Positions 1 through 9,293 of a stretch of DNA of 64,000 bases are shown in pieces. This DNA comes from AC-56 sp963702195. GTDB taxonomy: Bacteria > Actinomycetota > Thermoleophilia > Solirubrobacterales > 70-9. Within the stretch, counting starts at the first letter, position 1, and each line of letters starts with the position of its first letter. The notes beneath the pieces are model-generated. The model was given only the letters and a program-made list of their open reading frames with translations. It was not told the DNA's origin and did not search any database. The position numbers and the translations under genes were made by a program. Location: contig OY969725.1 in NCBI GenBank assembly GCA_963702195.1, positions 2,480,001 to 2,544,000 on the forward strand. The letters are read 5' to 3'.

Positions 1-845
1 CCGATTCGCTGGTCTTCGCAGATCAGGCAGCGGGCTCGTTGTTTCGCAACTACAACCGGGTGCTGGAACAGGCGCGGGCCCAGGATGACCTCGAGGCACT
101 CGTCCTCGTCCATCAGGACGTCGAGATAGTCGAGTCGGACTTCGCGGCGAGGGTGCGAGCAGCATTGAGCGATCCCGATGTCGCGATCGTCGGTTGCGTT
201 GGTGCGGTTGGGGTGCGCCAGCCCGCCTGGTGGAAAGGTACGGTCTCCTGGGCGGCGTTCAGCCACCACTATGAGGAATTCGGTGGGGGTGAGTTCGACT
301 CGCTCTCGTGGCGACCCGAGGCCGGCCCCTCCCACCTCGCTCCCGGGGAGGTCGATGCGATCGACGGGTTGGTGATGGTGCTCTCGCCGTGGGCGGTGCG
401 CGAGCTTTGGTTCGACGAGTCCCTGGGACAGCTCCATGGCTACGACTTCGACATCTGCATGCAGGCCCGCACGGCCGGCAAGAAGGTCTTTACCGCCGAC
501 TTCCGGGTGATCCATCACCGCTCGCTCGAGCTGATCAGCGATCCAGAGCAGTGGATCGACGCCTACATACGGCTGGGTGAGAAGTGGGCGGACCATCTTC
601 CGGAGCCCAGCGGGGACCCGAAGGAGCGTGCCCTTCGCGCCGAGGCCGAGGCCGCCTGCGCTGAGGCCCTTGGCCGAACCCAATCGCTACGAGCTCGGGC
701 GATGAGAGTTCAGCTCGACCGCGCGAGGCGGGAGCTCAAGAGCACGAGGGACGAGCTCAAAGCCACGAGGCAGGAGCTTAGGCTTGCGAGGCAGGAGCTG
801 GAGAAAATGCGGGGCGGCCAGAAATCCTCGGTCCGGGGCGCCTGA
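1..845 (+). CDS. StrF-like glycosyltransferase, 5' end outside window
   Basis: This is the C-terminal part of a glycosyltransferase-like protein of the StrF type (Glyco_tranf_2_5-like). The reading frame is open from base 3 (DSLVFADQAAGSLFRNYN), which aligns with residues about 28-45 of the paralogue at 5071-6069, so the true start lies upstream and the TTG at 39 is not the start. Shared landmarks are LVLVHQDVEI, DPDVAIVGCVGAVG, WWKGTVSWAAF, a D-G-L/F-V segment and GYDFDICMQAR. The last 60 residues are a charged coiled coil (ELKSTRDELKATRQEL). It is convergent with the multidomain methyltransferase/glycosyltransferase that ends 7 bp away, the same layout as the 5071-7132 gene pair. Donor and acceptor cannot be told. 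Confidence 0.8.
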   Translation, partial: DSLVFADQAAGSLFRNYNRVLEQARAQDDLEALVLVHQDVEIVESDFAARVRAALSDPDVAIVGCVGAVGVRQPAWWKGTVSWAAFSHHYEEFGGGEFDSLSWRPEAGPSHLAPGEVDAIDGLVMVLSPWAVRELWFDESLGQLHGYDFDICMQARTAGKKVFTADFRVIHHRSLELISDPEQWIDAYIRLGEKWADHLPEPSGDPKERALRAEAEAACAEALGRTQSLRARAMRVQLDRARRELKSTRDELKATRQELRLARQELEKMRGGQKSSVRGA

Positions 846-851
846 GCTCCC

Positions 852-3800
852 TCATCGGACGCGCTTCAAGAACCCCCCGAGGTTGAAGGTGAGGGCGTAC
901 TCGAGGGAGGGATCGGGTGCGAAGTTGCCCTCGCGGATGATCTTCTGTACCACGCCCCACGGGCCAACGCCGAAGCCCGTCCACACGGGGCGCCCGCCGA
1001 GGATGGTGTCCTCGATGACGAGGTAGGAGCCGATCGGGACGAGCTCGGCATAGTTCTCGAACGCTTTCGTCACCTCGTCGGTGTCGGAGGCCCCGAGGAT
1101 CACCAGCGCCTCCTCGCCCACGATTTCGCGCACCTCCGCTGCGGTGCGCTCACTGGACGGCGGGCTCTGCAGGTAGGTGATCCGCGGGTGCTCGGCAGGA
1201 CTGGCGGGCGGGTAGTCGTCGATCGAGAGCACCCGGCCGTTCCCAACCAAATCGCAAATCGATGCCAGGAACAGGGCCCGCCCGCCCGCGCCGGTGCGCG
1301 TCTCGACGATCCAGTCGGGCCGTAGCCGGTAGATCAGCTCCTGGTACGCCAGCAGGTCGGTGGGCACCCTGTGCGTCGACCTGCCCAGCCACCTCGCCCG
1401 GTGCCACTCTCCGCTGCGCCAGAAGGCGTCGATGAACGCCGCCCTCTGCTCCTGCGGCACCGGAAGCTCCCCATTGGGGCGCCTGTCGGGGGCGTCGCCG
1501 TGGCCGGCCCCGAAGCGCGTCGGGGCAGCCATACGTCGGGGCCGGGTGCGGAGGGCGTCCTCGGGCAGCGTGCCCACGTAGTGCGGCCGCTTCGTGGGAA
1601 CGCTGAGCTCGCGCCCCTTCAGCTCCACATAGCGCTGTTCATATGACTTGAGCAGGCCGGAGAGATCGCCCAGCTCGGTGGTATTGGTGGTCGTCCCGCC
1701 GTGAAGCTGGTGGAAGGAACCCTCGCCCAGGATGTCCACTCGGTTGATGTCGGGCGAGCTGACGGTCCGTTCGAAGAAGTCCAGGTTGACGAATCCGCCG
1801 CCCGGCATCGCGAAGCCCTCGTCCATGCCGCCCACCTGCTCCAACAGATGGCGCGGGACGAAGATGCAGTTGCTCTCCACGATGCCGTCGAACCAGTCGC
1901 GATCGCCGATGAAGTGCCCGATTTCGAACAGGCGATAGCCGTCGATCGGCCACTCGATCCGCTCGAAGAGGCGGTCCTCGACCGTGCGGTCGTAGCCTCG
2001 CGTGAGGGCCTGGGGCTGCTGCCCAGGGCCGACGTACCATTGCCGCGTTGTGACGACCGCCGGCGCATAGGCGGACAGTCCCAGCATTCCGAAACGGAGC
2101 ACGCCCGGGGTGAGCACGTGGGCGCCATCGATCATCAGGCCCACCGCTCGGCCCGTGGATGCGGCGATGCCCCGATTGACCGCGCGTGCGGGGGAGGGGG
2201 CCGCGTCGTCCCCGAGGTCGACGTAACGGAACTCGGGTCCGAAGCTGGATACGAGCTCCTCCCCGAGGCGCTCGTCGGGGTCTGACCCGTTCTCGACCGC
2301 GATCACCTCGTAGTCGAGGTCCTCGACTCCCTGCTGGTAGGCGCGGGTGAGCGAGTGCAGGGTCCGATTCGCCTCGCGGCGCATGTTGTGGAAGACGACG
2401 ACCACGGATAGGTCCTTGGCGGCGGTTGGAGTGCCGGCCGGCGCAGGGATGCGGCTGCCCTCACCCTCGGGCACGGCGGACGGCTGACCGATCTCATCGG
2501 GCTCCGTCGTCTTCCTCCACACGGCGCCGTCCCAGCCAACCCGCTCGAGCGGCTCGCTGACTCCTCGCTCCGAGCGGAAGTCATCGACTGCGGCCCGGCA
2601 AGACGGGTTCCCGTGGTTGTCGATGACCACGAAGCCGCCGACCGCGAGGCGGTCGTAGAGCGACTCAAGAGCAGCGCGAATCTCGTCCGGCTCGTGGCCG
2701 CCCACCCGCAGCAACGCGACCTGTTTGATCGGAGCTTCGGCGAGCGTGCGCGCCGGCGGCCCCTGGAGGAAGGCGACGCGGTGGTCGAGCAGCCCGAAGC
2801 GGTCGAACGCGTCTCGCACCGCGTTCAGGTCGGGCGTAAACGCGTGCGCGCCGTTCTCGTCCCCGGTAGGACGAGCTCCGAACGTGTCGGCGACCCAGAC
2901 GCGGGGGCCTGGTAGCTCGTAGGCCTCGAGGTACCCGCGCATCAGGATGGCGGTGCCGCCGCGCCCAGTGCCGCAATCCACCAGAGCCCCCTTGACCTTC
3001 TCCTCCCGAATCACGTCGAGGCAGCCCTCGAGGTGATCCAGGCGAACACGCCCAACCGCGGCGTAGGGGAGGTCATCCAGCGGGCCGTTCGATCCCGGAT
3101 CGTCGCCTGCGACGTCACCCGCGCGACGCGCCTGCTCGAGGCTGGTCATCCGCCTGGCCAGGTGGCGGGCGGGGTTGTGGAGCTTGTTCGCGCTCGGCGC
3201 CTCGCCGGCCTGGATGCACTCCAGCAGGTACCCGATCCGCGCCTCGTTCTCCAGGTAGTGCTCGTCGAGCAGGGCGCCCTTGAGAAGGTCGATGTAGCGG
3301 CGAGCGCCGCGGCCCGCTCGGAGTCTGGCGGCAGCCCGATCGCTGCTCAGCTGCGTGGTCTCACGAGCGCGAATCGACTCGGCCAGCTCGATCAGCTCGT
3401 AACGGCCCTCGGCGCTCTCCAGCCGGTCGAGCAGGGCTGTCAACTCGGGACGCGCATCGAGCAGCTCCTGCTCCGCAACGAGGGCAAGCCCGTACCAGAG
3501 GGGAACCACCACCCGCCGCAGCGGACGATCGTGCTCGGCGATGAAGTCGTCGATCGCGGTCGCAACGCCGTTGCGGGGTCCGCCCTCGCGAACGGCGTTG
3601 CATAGCCCCTGGTCGATGCCTCCTTCGTCCGCCAACTCGACGCGATCGGGGAGGATGCCGCGGGTATCGTACGGCTGACGGAACTCCTCGGGGATCCGCT
3701 CGGGAGCGTAGTAGAGGTCGCGCCGGCCGTACGGCCAACAGACGTCGTGGAACACCATCAGCGGCATCGGCACCCCGGCGTCCCGCGCGGTGTCCCGGAG

Positions 3801-4112
3801 CATGCGCAGCTCGTGGTAGACCGTGAACCAGTTGTGGTCACCGTCGATCAGGGCGGCATCGCAGGGGGGCAGCTCGGGCAGGACGTTGTGGCTGATGTCG
3901 CGGTGAAAGTGATAGCGACCGGGGAAGTGATCGGCGTGCTCCCTCGGGTCAAACTTCGGTACAGGGTCGATCACGTGCAGCTCGGAGTCCGGCCCAAGGG
4001 ACTTGAGCAACTGCGCGGTGGTCCAGCCTCGCTCGGCTCCGATCTCAACCACGCGGGTGGCGCCCGCTGCGACGAGGGCGGGCTCGATGATCTTCTTCCA
4101 GAAGGGAAACAT
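852..4112 (-). CDS. Four-domain fusion: methyltransferase, TylF-like methyltransferase, GT2, CmcI-like domain
   Basis: A protein of about 1086 residues from ATG 4112. Longer in-frame starts exist at ATG 4205 and TTG 4235, but they add low-complexity Pro/Ala sequence. Domains in order: a class I SAM methyltransferase, residues about 1-255 (VVEIGAERGW, ALIDGDHNWFTVYHEL), homologous to the whole 6032-7132 protein; a TylF/MycF-like O-methyltransferase, about 260-540 (VDCGTGRGGTAI, FVVIDNHGNPSCRAAVDDF); a GT2-type glycosyltransferase, about 565-830 (LSVVVVFHNM, VIAVENGSDP); and a C-terminal cephalosporin-hydroxylase/CmcI-like SAM fold, about 860-1086 (PDWIVETRTGAGGRALFLA, YLVIEDTILGGRPVWTGFG). It probably adds and methylates sugars in one polypeptide. 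It is divergent from the sulfotransferase at 4212; with the 4112 start a 99-bp promoter region lies between them. Confidence 0.8.
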   Translation of the reverse strand: MFPFWKKIIEPALVAAGATRVVEIGAERGWTTAQLLKSLGPDSELHVIDPVPKFDPREHADHFPGRYHFHRDISHNVLPELPPCDAALIDGDHNWFTVYHELRMLRDTARDAGVPMPLMVFHDVCWPYGRRDLYYAPERIPEEFRQPYDTRGILPDRVELADEGGIDQGLCNAVREGGPRNGVATAIDDFIAEHDRPLRRVVVPLWYGLALVAEQELLDARPELTALLDRLESAEGRYELIELAESIRARETTQLSSDRAAARLRAGRGARRYIDLLKGALLDEHYLENEARIGYLLECIQAGEAPSANKLHNPARHLARRMTSLEQARRAGDVAGDDPGSNGPLDDLPYAAVGRVRLDHLEGCLDVIREEKVKGALVDCGTGRGGTAILMRGYLEAYELPGPRVWVADTFGARPTGDENGAHAFTPDLNAVRDAFDRFGLLDHRVAFLQGPPARTLAEAPIKQVALLRVGGHEPDEIRAALESLYDRLAVGGFVVIDNHGNPSCRAAVDDFRSERGVSEPLERVGWDGAVWRKTTEPDEIGQPSAVPEGEGSRIPAPAGTPTAAKDLSVVVVFHNMRREANRTLHSLTRAYQQGVEDLDYEVIAVENGSDPDERLGEELVSSFGPEFRYVDLGDDAAPSPARAVNRGIAASTGRAVGLMIDGAHVLTPGVLRFGMLGLSAYAPAVVTTRQWYVGPGQQPQALTRGYDRTVEDRLFERIEWPIDGYRLFEIGHFIGDRDWFDGIVESNCIFVPRHLLEQVGGMDEGFAMPGGGFVNLDFFERTVSSPDINRVDILGEGSFHQLHGGTTTNTTELGDLSGLLKSYEQRYVELKGRELSVPTKRPHYVGTLPEDALRTRPRRMAAPTRFGAGHGDAPDRRPNGELPVPQEQRAAFIDAFWRSGEWHRARWLGRSTHRVPTDLLAYQELIYRLRPDWIVETRTGAGGRALFLASICDLVGNGRVLSIDDYPPASPAEHPRITYLQSPPSSERTAAEVREIVGEEALVILGASDTDEVTKAFENYAELVPIGSYLVIEDTILGGRPVWTGFGVGPWGVVQKIIREGNFAPDPSLEYALTFNLGGFLKRVR

Positions 4113-4199
4113 TGGCGTGGATGCCGCGCTGGCGGTGCGGGATTCTGGCGTATTCTCGCGAGCCGGGTGGGCTGGCGCAGGACGCTGCGGCTTGGCCGC

Positions 4200-4205
4200 T
4201 AGCAT
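4200..4205 (+). promoter_or_regulatory. -10 hexamer of probable leaderless sulfotransferase mRNA
   Basis: TAGCAT lies 6 nt before the GTG start at 4212 with no Shine-Dalgarno sequence between. Transcription would begin at or next to the start codon. The same spacing recurs at several genes in this window. Confidence 0.4.
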
Positions 4206-4211
4206 CGCCGT

Positions 4212-5048
4212 GTGCAGTCGGCGGGACCCATGCAATCAGAGCATGCGAGCGAAGCTCGGCAGCGTGCGCTCCCAGAGGCGCCGGAATGCCCCCCGTCCTG
4301 GAGCACGGGGCCGCCCGACTTCGTTGGGATCGGCGCGCAGCGATGCGGAACGACCTGGTGGTTCGGCGGAGCCCTCCAGGCGCATCCGCTCGTTGCCATT
4401 CCTCCCCGGCGTCGCAAGGAGCTCCACTTCTTCGACCGCTACTGGACGGAGGACGTCGAGCCGGACTTCGCGGCGCGCTACGCACGTTTCTTCCCTCGGC
4501 CGGAGGGCTCGATCACCGGCGAGTGGACGCCCGGCTACATGTGCGATCCCTGGGCCGTCCCCCTGCTCGCGGAGGCAGCGCCCGAGGCGCGTTACCTGGT
4601 CATGCTGCGCGACCCGGTCGAGCGGTACCGCTCCAGCATCGCCCCGGTGGTCAAGCGGTCGCGCGAGCGCGGCTATGACCCGCTGGACATCGTGGTCGCG
4701 AACCACTCCGTGCTCCACAGCCTGTACCACGCGCAGGTGAAGCGGGCCTTCGAGATCCTCGGCAGGGACCGGGTGCTGGTCTTGCAGTACGAACGTTGCG
4801 TGGACGACCCCCTCGCACAGATGCAGCGCACGCAGCGATTCCTCGGACTGGAACCTCTCGCGGCCATCCCGGACGCGCTCGAGCGCCGCGTACCGTCGGG
4901 AATACTCTTTCCCGTTGGTGACAACCCGCCGCTCCCGGCGCGGCTTCGCCAGGAGTTGACCTCGGCGCTTGCCGACGATGTCCGCCAGGTCGCGGAACTG
5001 TGCCCGGACCTTGACTTGGGGCTCTGGCCGAGCTTCGCCAGTCTGTAG
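4212..5048 (+). CDS. PAPS-dependent sulfotransferase
   Basis: Cytosolic sulfotransferase of 278 residues, predicted to move the sulfuryl group of PAPS to a carbohydrate hydroxyl. The 5'-phosphosulfate loop is FVGIGAQRCGTTWW (about residues 36-49) and the 3'-phosphate site is MLRDPVERYRSS. LHFFDRYW is also typical of heparan/NodH-like sulfotransferases. Start: GTG 4212, with an in-frame ATG at 4230 as alternative. It sits between two glycosyltransferase/methyltransferase units, which supports a glycan as acceptor. It differs from the two other sulfotransferase subtypes in this locus. Confidence 0.85.
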   Translation: MQSAGPMQSEHASEARQRALPEAPECPPSWSTGPPDFVGIGAQRCGTTWWFGGALQAHPLVAIPPRRRKELHFFDRYWTEDVEPDFAARYARFFPRPEGSITGEWTPGYMCDPWAVPLLAEAAPEARYLVMLRDPVERYRSSIAPVVKRSRERGYDPLDIVVANHSVLHSLYHAQVKRAFEILGRDRVLVLQYERCVDDPLAQMQRTQRFLGLEPLAAIPDALERRVPSGILFPVGDNPPLPARLRQELTSALADDVRQVAELCPDLDLGLWPSFASL

Positions 5049-5070
5049 ACGGGGTCATGAGAGGGGAGCG

Positions 5071-6069
5071 ATGATCGCCTTCGGGGTCTCGATCACGGAC
5101 CCCGAGCAGTACGAGCGGTTCGCTGAGCCGGGCATCCGGCTGGTCGCCGAGCCCGATTCCGCGATCCTCGCCCGCGGCAGCGCCGGCTCGGTGTTCCGCA
5201 GCTACAACATGCTGATGGACGAGGCCGCCAAGCTTCGCGACCTGGAGGCCTTGGTCCTGCTCCATCAGGACGCCGAGATCACCGACCCCGACTTCACGGC
5301 GAAGATCCGGGAGGCGATCAGCGATCCCGACGTGGCGATCGTGGGCTGCATCGGCGCGATCGGCGTCCGCAACATCGCCTGGTGGGAAGGATCGGTCACC
5401 TGGGCGTCGTTCACCCACCGCTATGAGGAGCTCGGCGGCGGCGAGGTCCCGGGGTTGGCATGGACGCCCGAGGAGACGCCCACCTACGCGGGGACCGGCG
5501 AGGTCGAGACCGTCGACGGGTTCGTGCTGGGGCTCACGCCGTGGGCGATTCGCGAGCTTCGCTTCGACGAGTCCTTGGGTCAGGCGATCCACGGCTACGA
5601 CTTCGACCTCTGCCTTCAGGCGCGCTCGAAGGGCAAGAAGGTGGTGACCGCCGACCTGAAGGTCGTGCACAACCACGAGCTGAAGCTGATCCGCGACGTC
5701 GGCAACTGGATGGAGGCGCACATCAAGATCGCCGAGAAGTGGGACGGCCGGATGCCCCTCGTCGGCCAGGAGGGCGGCGGCGAGGACTGGAGGGCGCGCG
5801 CCCGGCGTGCGGAGGCCCAAGCGTCGGCCGAGAGGATGATCGCCCTGTCGGCGAAGCTCTACCGCAACGCGAAGATCGAGCACCTGATGAGCCAGCGAGA
5901 GGAGCTGGAGGCGGAGGCCGAGAAGCTCAGGGCCGCCAAGGACCAACTGGCCGTCCGGCTGCAGGCCTCGAACTCGGCGCGCGCCTCGAACTCTGCGGGC
6001 GGAAGCCTCCTGCGCCGCGTCGCGGCCCGGCTCAGGCGTCGCCGTCGCCGGCCGCGAGCACCCGCCTGA
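5071..6069 (+). CDS. StrF-like glycosyltransferase with C-terminal coiled coil
   Basis: Protein of 332 residues from ATG 5071, preceded by GAGGGGAG (5061-5068). An earlier in-frame ATG at 4969 lies inside the upstream gene and is rejected. Residues 1-235 form the StrF-type glycosyltransferase-like domain (MIAFGVSITD, LVLLHQDAEI, DVAIVGCIGAIG, GYDFDLCLQAR). Residues about 240-315 are a charged helix, and the tail is Arg-rich. It is a close paralogue of the protein at 1-845. Its last 38 bp overlap the convergent methyltransferase gene. It is probably a sugar transferase for the surface glycan; substrate unknown. Confidence 0.8.
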   Translation: MIAFGVSITDPEQYERFAEPGIRLVAEPDSAILARGSAGSVFRSYNMLMDEAAKLRDLEALVLLHQDAEITDPDFTAKIREAISDPDVAIVGCIGAIGVRNIAWWEGSVTWASFTHRYEELGGGEVPGLAWTPEETPTYAGTGEVETVDGFVLGLTPWAIRELRFDESLGQAIHGYDFDLCLQARSKGKKVVTADLKVVHNHELKLIRDVGNWMEAHIKIAEKWDGRMPLVGQEGGGEDWRARARRAEAQASAERMIALSAKLYRNAKIEHLMSQREELEAEAEKLRAAKDQLAVRLQASNSARASNSAGGSLLRRVAARLRRRRRRPRAPA

Positions 6070-7132
6070 TCTCCTCGCGCGAGACCGCGGGCGTCGATCC
6101 GCGGCGTCCGCGCGAGAGCAACTCGGCGATGCCGATCGCGCGCGAGTTCAGCATGCGAACAAGTAGCGCCCGCTGCGGGCGCAGCTGAGCCTCCTGCGCT
6201 CGAAGCCGCTCGCCGAGCTCGCGAACCCGCGCTTCGAGCTCGCGCAGGCTTGCGGCCTGTTTGCGAGCGCGCTGCCGTAGCTGCTCCTGGGCTCGGCGGG
6301 CCCTGATGCCTTCGATGTGGCGGGTCGCGATCTGGCCCACCCGGTTGGCCTCGAGCCGCTCCAGCAGCGGGTTGCGGTCCCAGGGCTCCAGAAGACGGGC
6401 CACCGCCTCGGACCACGGGGCGTCCTCGTGCCAGACCGCCCCGAAGCCGAAGAAGGCCGCCACGGTGACCAGGCGCATGCGCTCGTGCGCGTCCACGAAG
6501 TCCTCGAGCGCGGTCAGCGTCCCGTTCCGAGGGCCGCCCTCGCGCTCCGCCGCCCAGTCGAACGGCAGGCCTTCCTCGGCGATCCCGGGTTCCCACGGCG
6601 CGAGATGGACATCGTGCGCGAGCGGCTGCCGGTGCTCCTCCGGGATGCGCTCCGGGACGTAGTACGTGTCCCGCCGGGCGTGCGGCCAGCCGACGTCGTG
6701 GAACATCAGCAGCGGCATCTCTGCCCCCTGAGTCCGCTCCGCCACTATCCGCAGCTCCTCGCTCAGAGTGAAGTAGTTGTGGTCGCCGTCGATGACGATC
6801 GCGTCGGGCAACTCGATCCTCCGCAGGACGTCGTGGCTCGTCTCGACCAACAGGGTTAGTTCTGGCCGCCGCCTGTCGAGCTCCAGGACCTCGTCGGGTG
6901 GCTCGGGGTCGAGCGCGACGATCCGCGCGTCGGCCCGGTCGGCCCAGTCGAGGAGCTCCGCCGTCAGCTCGCCCTTGCCGGCACCGATCTCGAGCACGGA
7001 CTTGGCCTCCGACGCGTCGAGGCCCCCAAACACCAGCTCGCCGAGGCTGGCGAGCGAAGACCCCCACCCGGGGATCCCACCATCTTTGGACTGGCGCTCG
7101 ATTGGCTCCCCGCCATTCAACGTAGCGCGCAA
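6032..7132 (-). CDS. Class I SAM-dependent methyltransferase with coiled-coil tail
   Basis: Protein of about 366 residues. The motif I loop is SVLEIGAGKGELTAEL and a later acidic motif is AIVIDGDHNYFTLSEEL. The stretch MLLFHDVGWPHARRDTYY-like (seen as LLMFHDVGWPHARRDTYY) is shared almost intact with the first domain of the fusion at 852-4112, so both belong to one methyltransferase subfamily. Residues about 260-330 are a coiled coil, and the tail RMLNSRAIGIAELLSR resembles tails of glycan-locus enzymes. No ATG is available near the N terminus: TTG 7132 or TTG 7120 is the likely start, right after an in-frame stop. The 3' end overlaps the convergent glycosyltransferase by 38 bp. Sugar O-methylation is inferred. 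Confidence 0.75.
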   Translation of the reverse strand: MRATLNGGEPIERQSKDGGIPGWGSSLASLGELVFGGLDASEAKSVLEIGAGKGELTAELLDWADRADARIVALDPEPPDEVLELDRRRPELTLLVETSHDVLRRIELPDAIVIDGDHNYFTLSEELRIVAERTQGAEMPLLMFHDVGWPHARRDTYYVPERIPEEHRQPLAHDVHLAPWEPGIAEEGLPFDWAAEREGGPRNGTLTALEDFVDAHERMRLVTVAAFFGFGAVWHEDAPWSEAVARLLEPWDRNPLLERLEANRVGQIATRHIEGIRARRAQEQLRQRARKQAASLRELEARVRELGERLRAQEAQLRPQRALLVRMLNSRAIGIAELLSRGRRGSTPAVSREEIRRVLAAGDGDA

Positions 7133-7171
7133 GTCTAGTGGTGGGCGTTCACCCCGCTCGCGCTCTGATGC

Positions 7172-8164
7172 TCAGGTCTCGTAGCCAAGCTCCGCGAGCT
7201 TGGGCCCCATGATCTCCTGCATGGCGCGCTGCTCCTCCTCGGTCAGGTTCTCGCGCCATAGGCCGGGGGTGGCGGCACGCACGTCCTTGCCCGGGCCGCG
7301 GCGCTCCTCCGGCAGGCTCGAGAACGCGTGGCGCTTGACCACCTCTTGAAGCCTCGGCGCTTCCACCGGAAGGTCGAGCCAGTCGAGGATCCGGCGGAGC
7401 TGGGTGGCGGTGTCGGACAGGAGGTCCTCGTATCGCACCAGCAGCCGCTGCTGCGGCGGCAGCGCATCGAACGCGCGTTGGCTCGCCACCGTGCGGCTCA
7501 CCCACAGCATGGAGTGCTGGGAGATGAACAAGAGCCGCTCCTGCGGCGGCCGGTCCAGCGCGCCCGTCCGCTCCGTCCACCAGCTCTTGCTGGTCAGCAT
7601 CGCGTCGAGCAGCGAGTCGATGACGTCCCGGCCGTCCCGCAGCAGGAAGAGCACGCGCGATCCGGGCAGCAGCGAGACCACCGTGTCGGCGGCGTGCGAG
7701 CCGTTCGGCTCCTTGATCGCCACCCACCTGGGGATCGACTCGTGGCCCATCGAGTCGAGCTGGTGCAGGAAGCCGCTAAGCGCGAGCTCGCGCAGCCGGG
7801 GGCGGATCGCCGGCATGTAGTCGCGGGCGAAGAAGTAGCTCGGGTCCTCCGCCCGCTCCCCGTGCTCGTAGTACTCGCCCGCCTCCACCTGGCCGCCCAT
7901 CGGCACCAGGTGGACCGGGAGGTAGGACTCGTTGATCTGCGCGATCTCCGGCCGTGAGTTCAGCAGCCTCATCAGCCACGAGCTGCCCGAGCGTGGCGAG
8001 CCGAAGATCCACACGAGCTTCCCCTCCAGCTCGCCCAGCTCGCCGCCGACGGTGCTGGTCGCCTTTCCCGAGTCAGCCCCGGACACGGCTTCGTCTCCCA
8101 GCGCCTCGCGCGTGCGGCGGTGCTCCTCCCGGGCCTCACTCAGCACCCTCTCGGTGTCGTTCAC
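7172..8164 (-). CDS. Sulfotransferase, subtype A (copy 1)
   Basis: Sulfotransferase of 330 residues. The PAPS 5'-phosphosulfate loop is WIFGSPRSGSSWLMRLL (about residues 52-68) and the 3'-phosphate motif is LFLLRDGRDVIDSLL. WVAIKEPNGSHAAD and LLVRYEDLLSD are also conserved. The C-terminal block GLWRENLTEEEQ is shared with copy 2 at 13192-14202. The GTG start at 8164 overlaps the stop of the upstream sulfotransferase by four bases (GTGA), so the two are translationally coupled. The acceptor is probably a surface polysaccharide, inferred from context. Confidence 0.85.
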   Translation of the reverse strand: MNDTERVLSEAREEHRRTREALGDEAVSGADSGKATSTVGGELGELEGKLVWIFGSPRSGSSWLMRLLNSRPEIAQINESYLPVHLVPMGGQVEAGEYYEHGERAEDPSYFFARDYMPAIRPRLRELALSGFLHQLDSMGHESIPRWVAIKEPNGSHAADTVVSLLPGSRVLFLLRDGRDVIDSLLDAMLTSKSWWTERTGALDRPPQERLLFISQHSMLWVSRTVASQRAFDALPPQQRLLVRYEDLLSDTATQLRRILDWLDLPVEAPRLQEVVKRHAFSSLPEERRGPGKDVRAATPGLWRENLTEEEQRAMQEIMGPKLAELGYET

Positions 8165-9165
8165 GTGCTCGTTGCCGGGCTGCGCGGGGGCCGCTGCGTC
8201 TGCGGCGCGGGGGCCTGGGACTCGGGCTCCGAGACCTGGAAGCCCAGGGCTCTCATCTCATTGCCCAACTCCTCGTTGAACCGCTTGAGGATGTGCGGAC
8301 GCATCTCCTCGCGCCAGCGTCCGATGGAGGCCTCCGGGGAGTGCGCGCTGACGTGCATCTCGCGCATCTTCGAGTCGGAGGTGACCGACGCCGGGTTCAG
8401 CTCGATGTCGAACGCCTTCTCGAGCCTGCGCGCCACACCGTCCAGATCGAGCACCAGATCCTCGTAGCGGACGACCGGCATCGTCCTCTGCTCCACCGCG
8501 TCACCGATCCACCGCAGCCGCTCCTTCTGGCGCCGGAGGTGCCGGGTCAGCCAGCGGTCGGCCGACTCCCTGGGCCGCCTCCCCATCGCCGCGGGGAGGC
8601 CCTGCTCGCGACGCTGCTTGCTGAACGAGATGATCGAGACGTAGGTGTCGCGGGGATCCCGCAGCAGTGCAATCACCCTCACCGGCGGCAGGCGGTCGAG
8701 GTCGACCGTCCAGGTGCTCAGGTGCTTCTCCGCGTAGTAGCGCACCTCCGCGTCGGGGCGCTTCGTCCCCTTCAGCGTCTGCTCGGTGGCGCGCCGCGAG
8801 AACTCCTCCCAGAGCGCGCGAAACGCGGTCTCCGCCAGGTCGGCCCCGGTTTCATCGGCGCCGAACAGCTCCCGCGGCATCCATGGCGGCGGGCCCATCA
8901 TCTGCATGCCCTCCTGACCCAACGTCGCCAGACGGGAGCCGTTCCAGAGCCGTGGCGGCCACTCGGTCCTCTCGATCAGATGCGCCCAGCGGAACAGGTA
9001 GGCAAAGTACTTGCGCTCGTATGGATATCCGCCGCCCACCGCGATCTGGGGTGAGGTGCTAAGCAGGGCCATCATCAGGGTGCTGCCGTCGCGCGTGAAG
9101 TAGTCCACGAGAAGTGGCTGGAGCGAGGCGCCGCTGGCCTCCGCCCCCCGCGCCCGGCGAGTCAT
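8161..9165 (-). CDS. Sulfotransferase, subtype B (copy 1)
   Basis: Protein of 334 residues in the sulfotransferase fold. The N-terminal PAPS loop is atypical (VDYFTRDGSTLMMALL, about residues 22-37), while the 3'-phosphate motif IALLRDPRDTYVSI is canonical. The block IAVGGGYPYERKYFAYLFRW and the segment RYYAEKHLSTW are near-identical in the paralogues at 14477-15481 and 22821-23837. It is followed with a 4-bp overlap by subtype A copy 1, a pair that is duplicated at 13.2-15.5 kb. Likely role: second sulfation activity on the same glycan. Confidence 0.8.
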   Translation of the reverse strand: MTRRARGAEASGASLQPLLVDYFTRDGSTLMMALLSTSPQIAVGGGYPYERKYFAYLFRWAHLIERTEWPPRLWNGSRLATLGQEGMQMMGPPPWMPRELFGADETGADLAETAFRALWEEFSRRATEQTLKGTKRPDAEVRYYAEKHLSTWTVDLDRLPPVRVIALLRDPRDTYVSIISFSKQRREQGLPAAMGRRPRESADRWLTRHLRRQKERLRWIGDAVEQRTMPVVRYEDLVLDLDGVARRLEKAFDIELNPASVTSDSKMREMHVSAHSPEASIGRWREEMRPHILKRFNEELGNEMRALGFQVSEPESQAPAPQTQRPPRSPATST

Positions 9166-9293
9166 CTGCGCCTTCCCACCATCGTGAGGCCATGACGTTA
9201 GCGCGCGGGCGCGCGGACGATCATGGTCGCACGCCGGGCCGAGTACGGATTACGAAACCGAGCCGGATCCCGTTCAGCGCAGCGGTTGAGACC

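Noticed and set aside
4651..5946. 431-codon minus-strand open frame
   Set aside because: Antisense to the sulfotransferase and StrF-like genes; His/Leu/Arg-rich sequence typical of a high-GC shadow.
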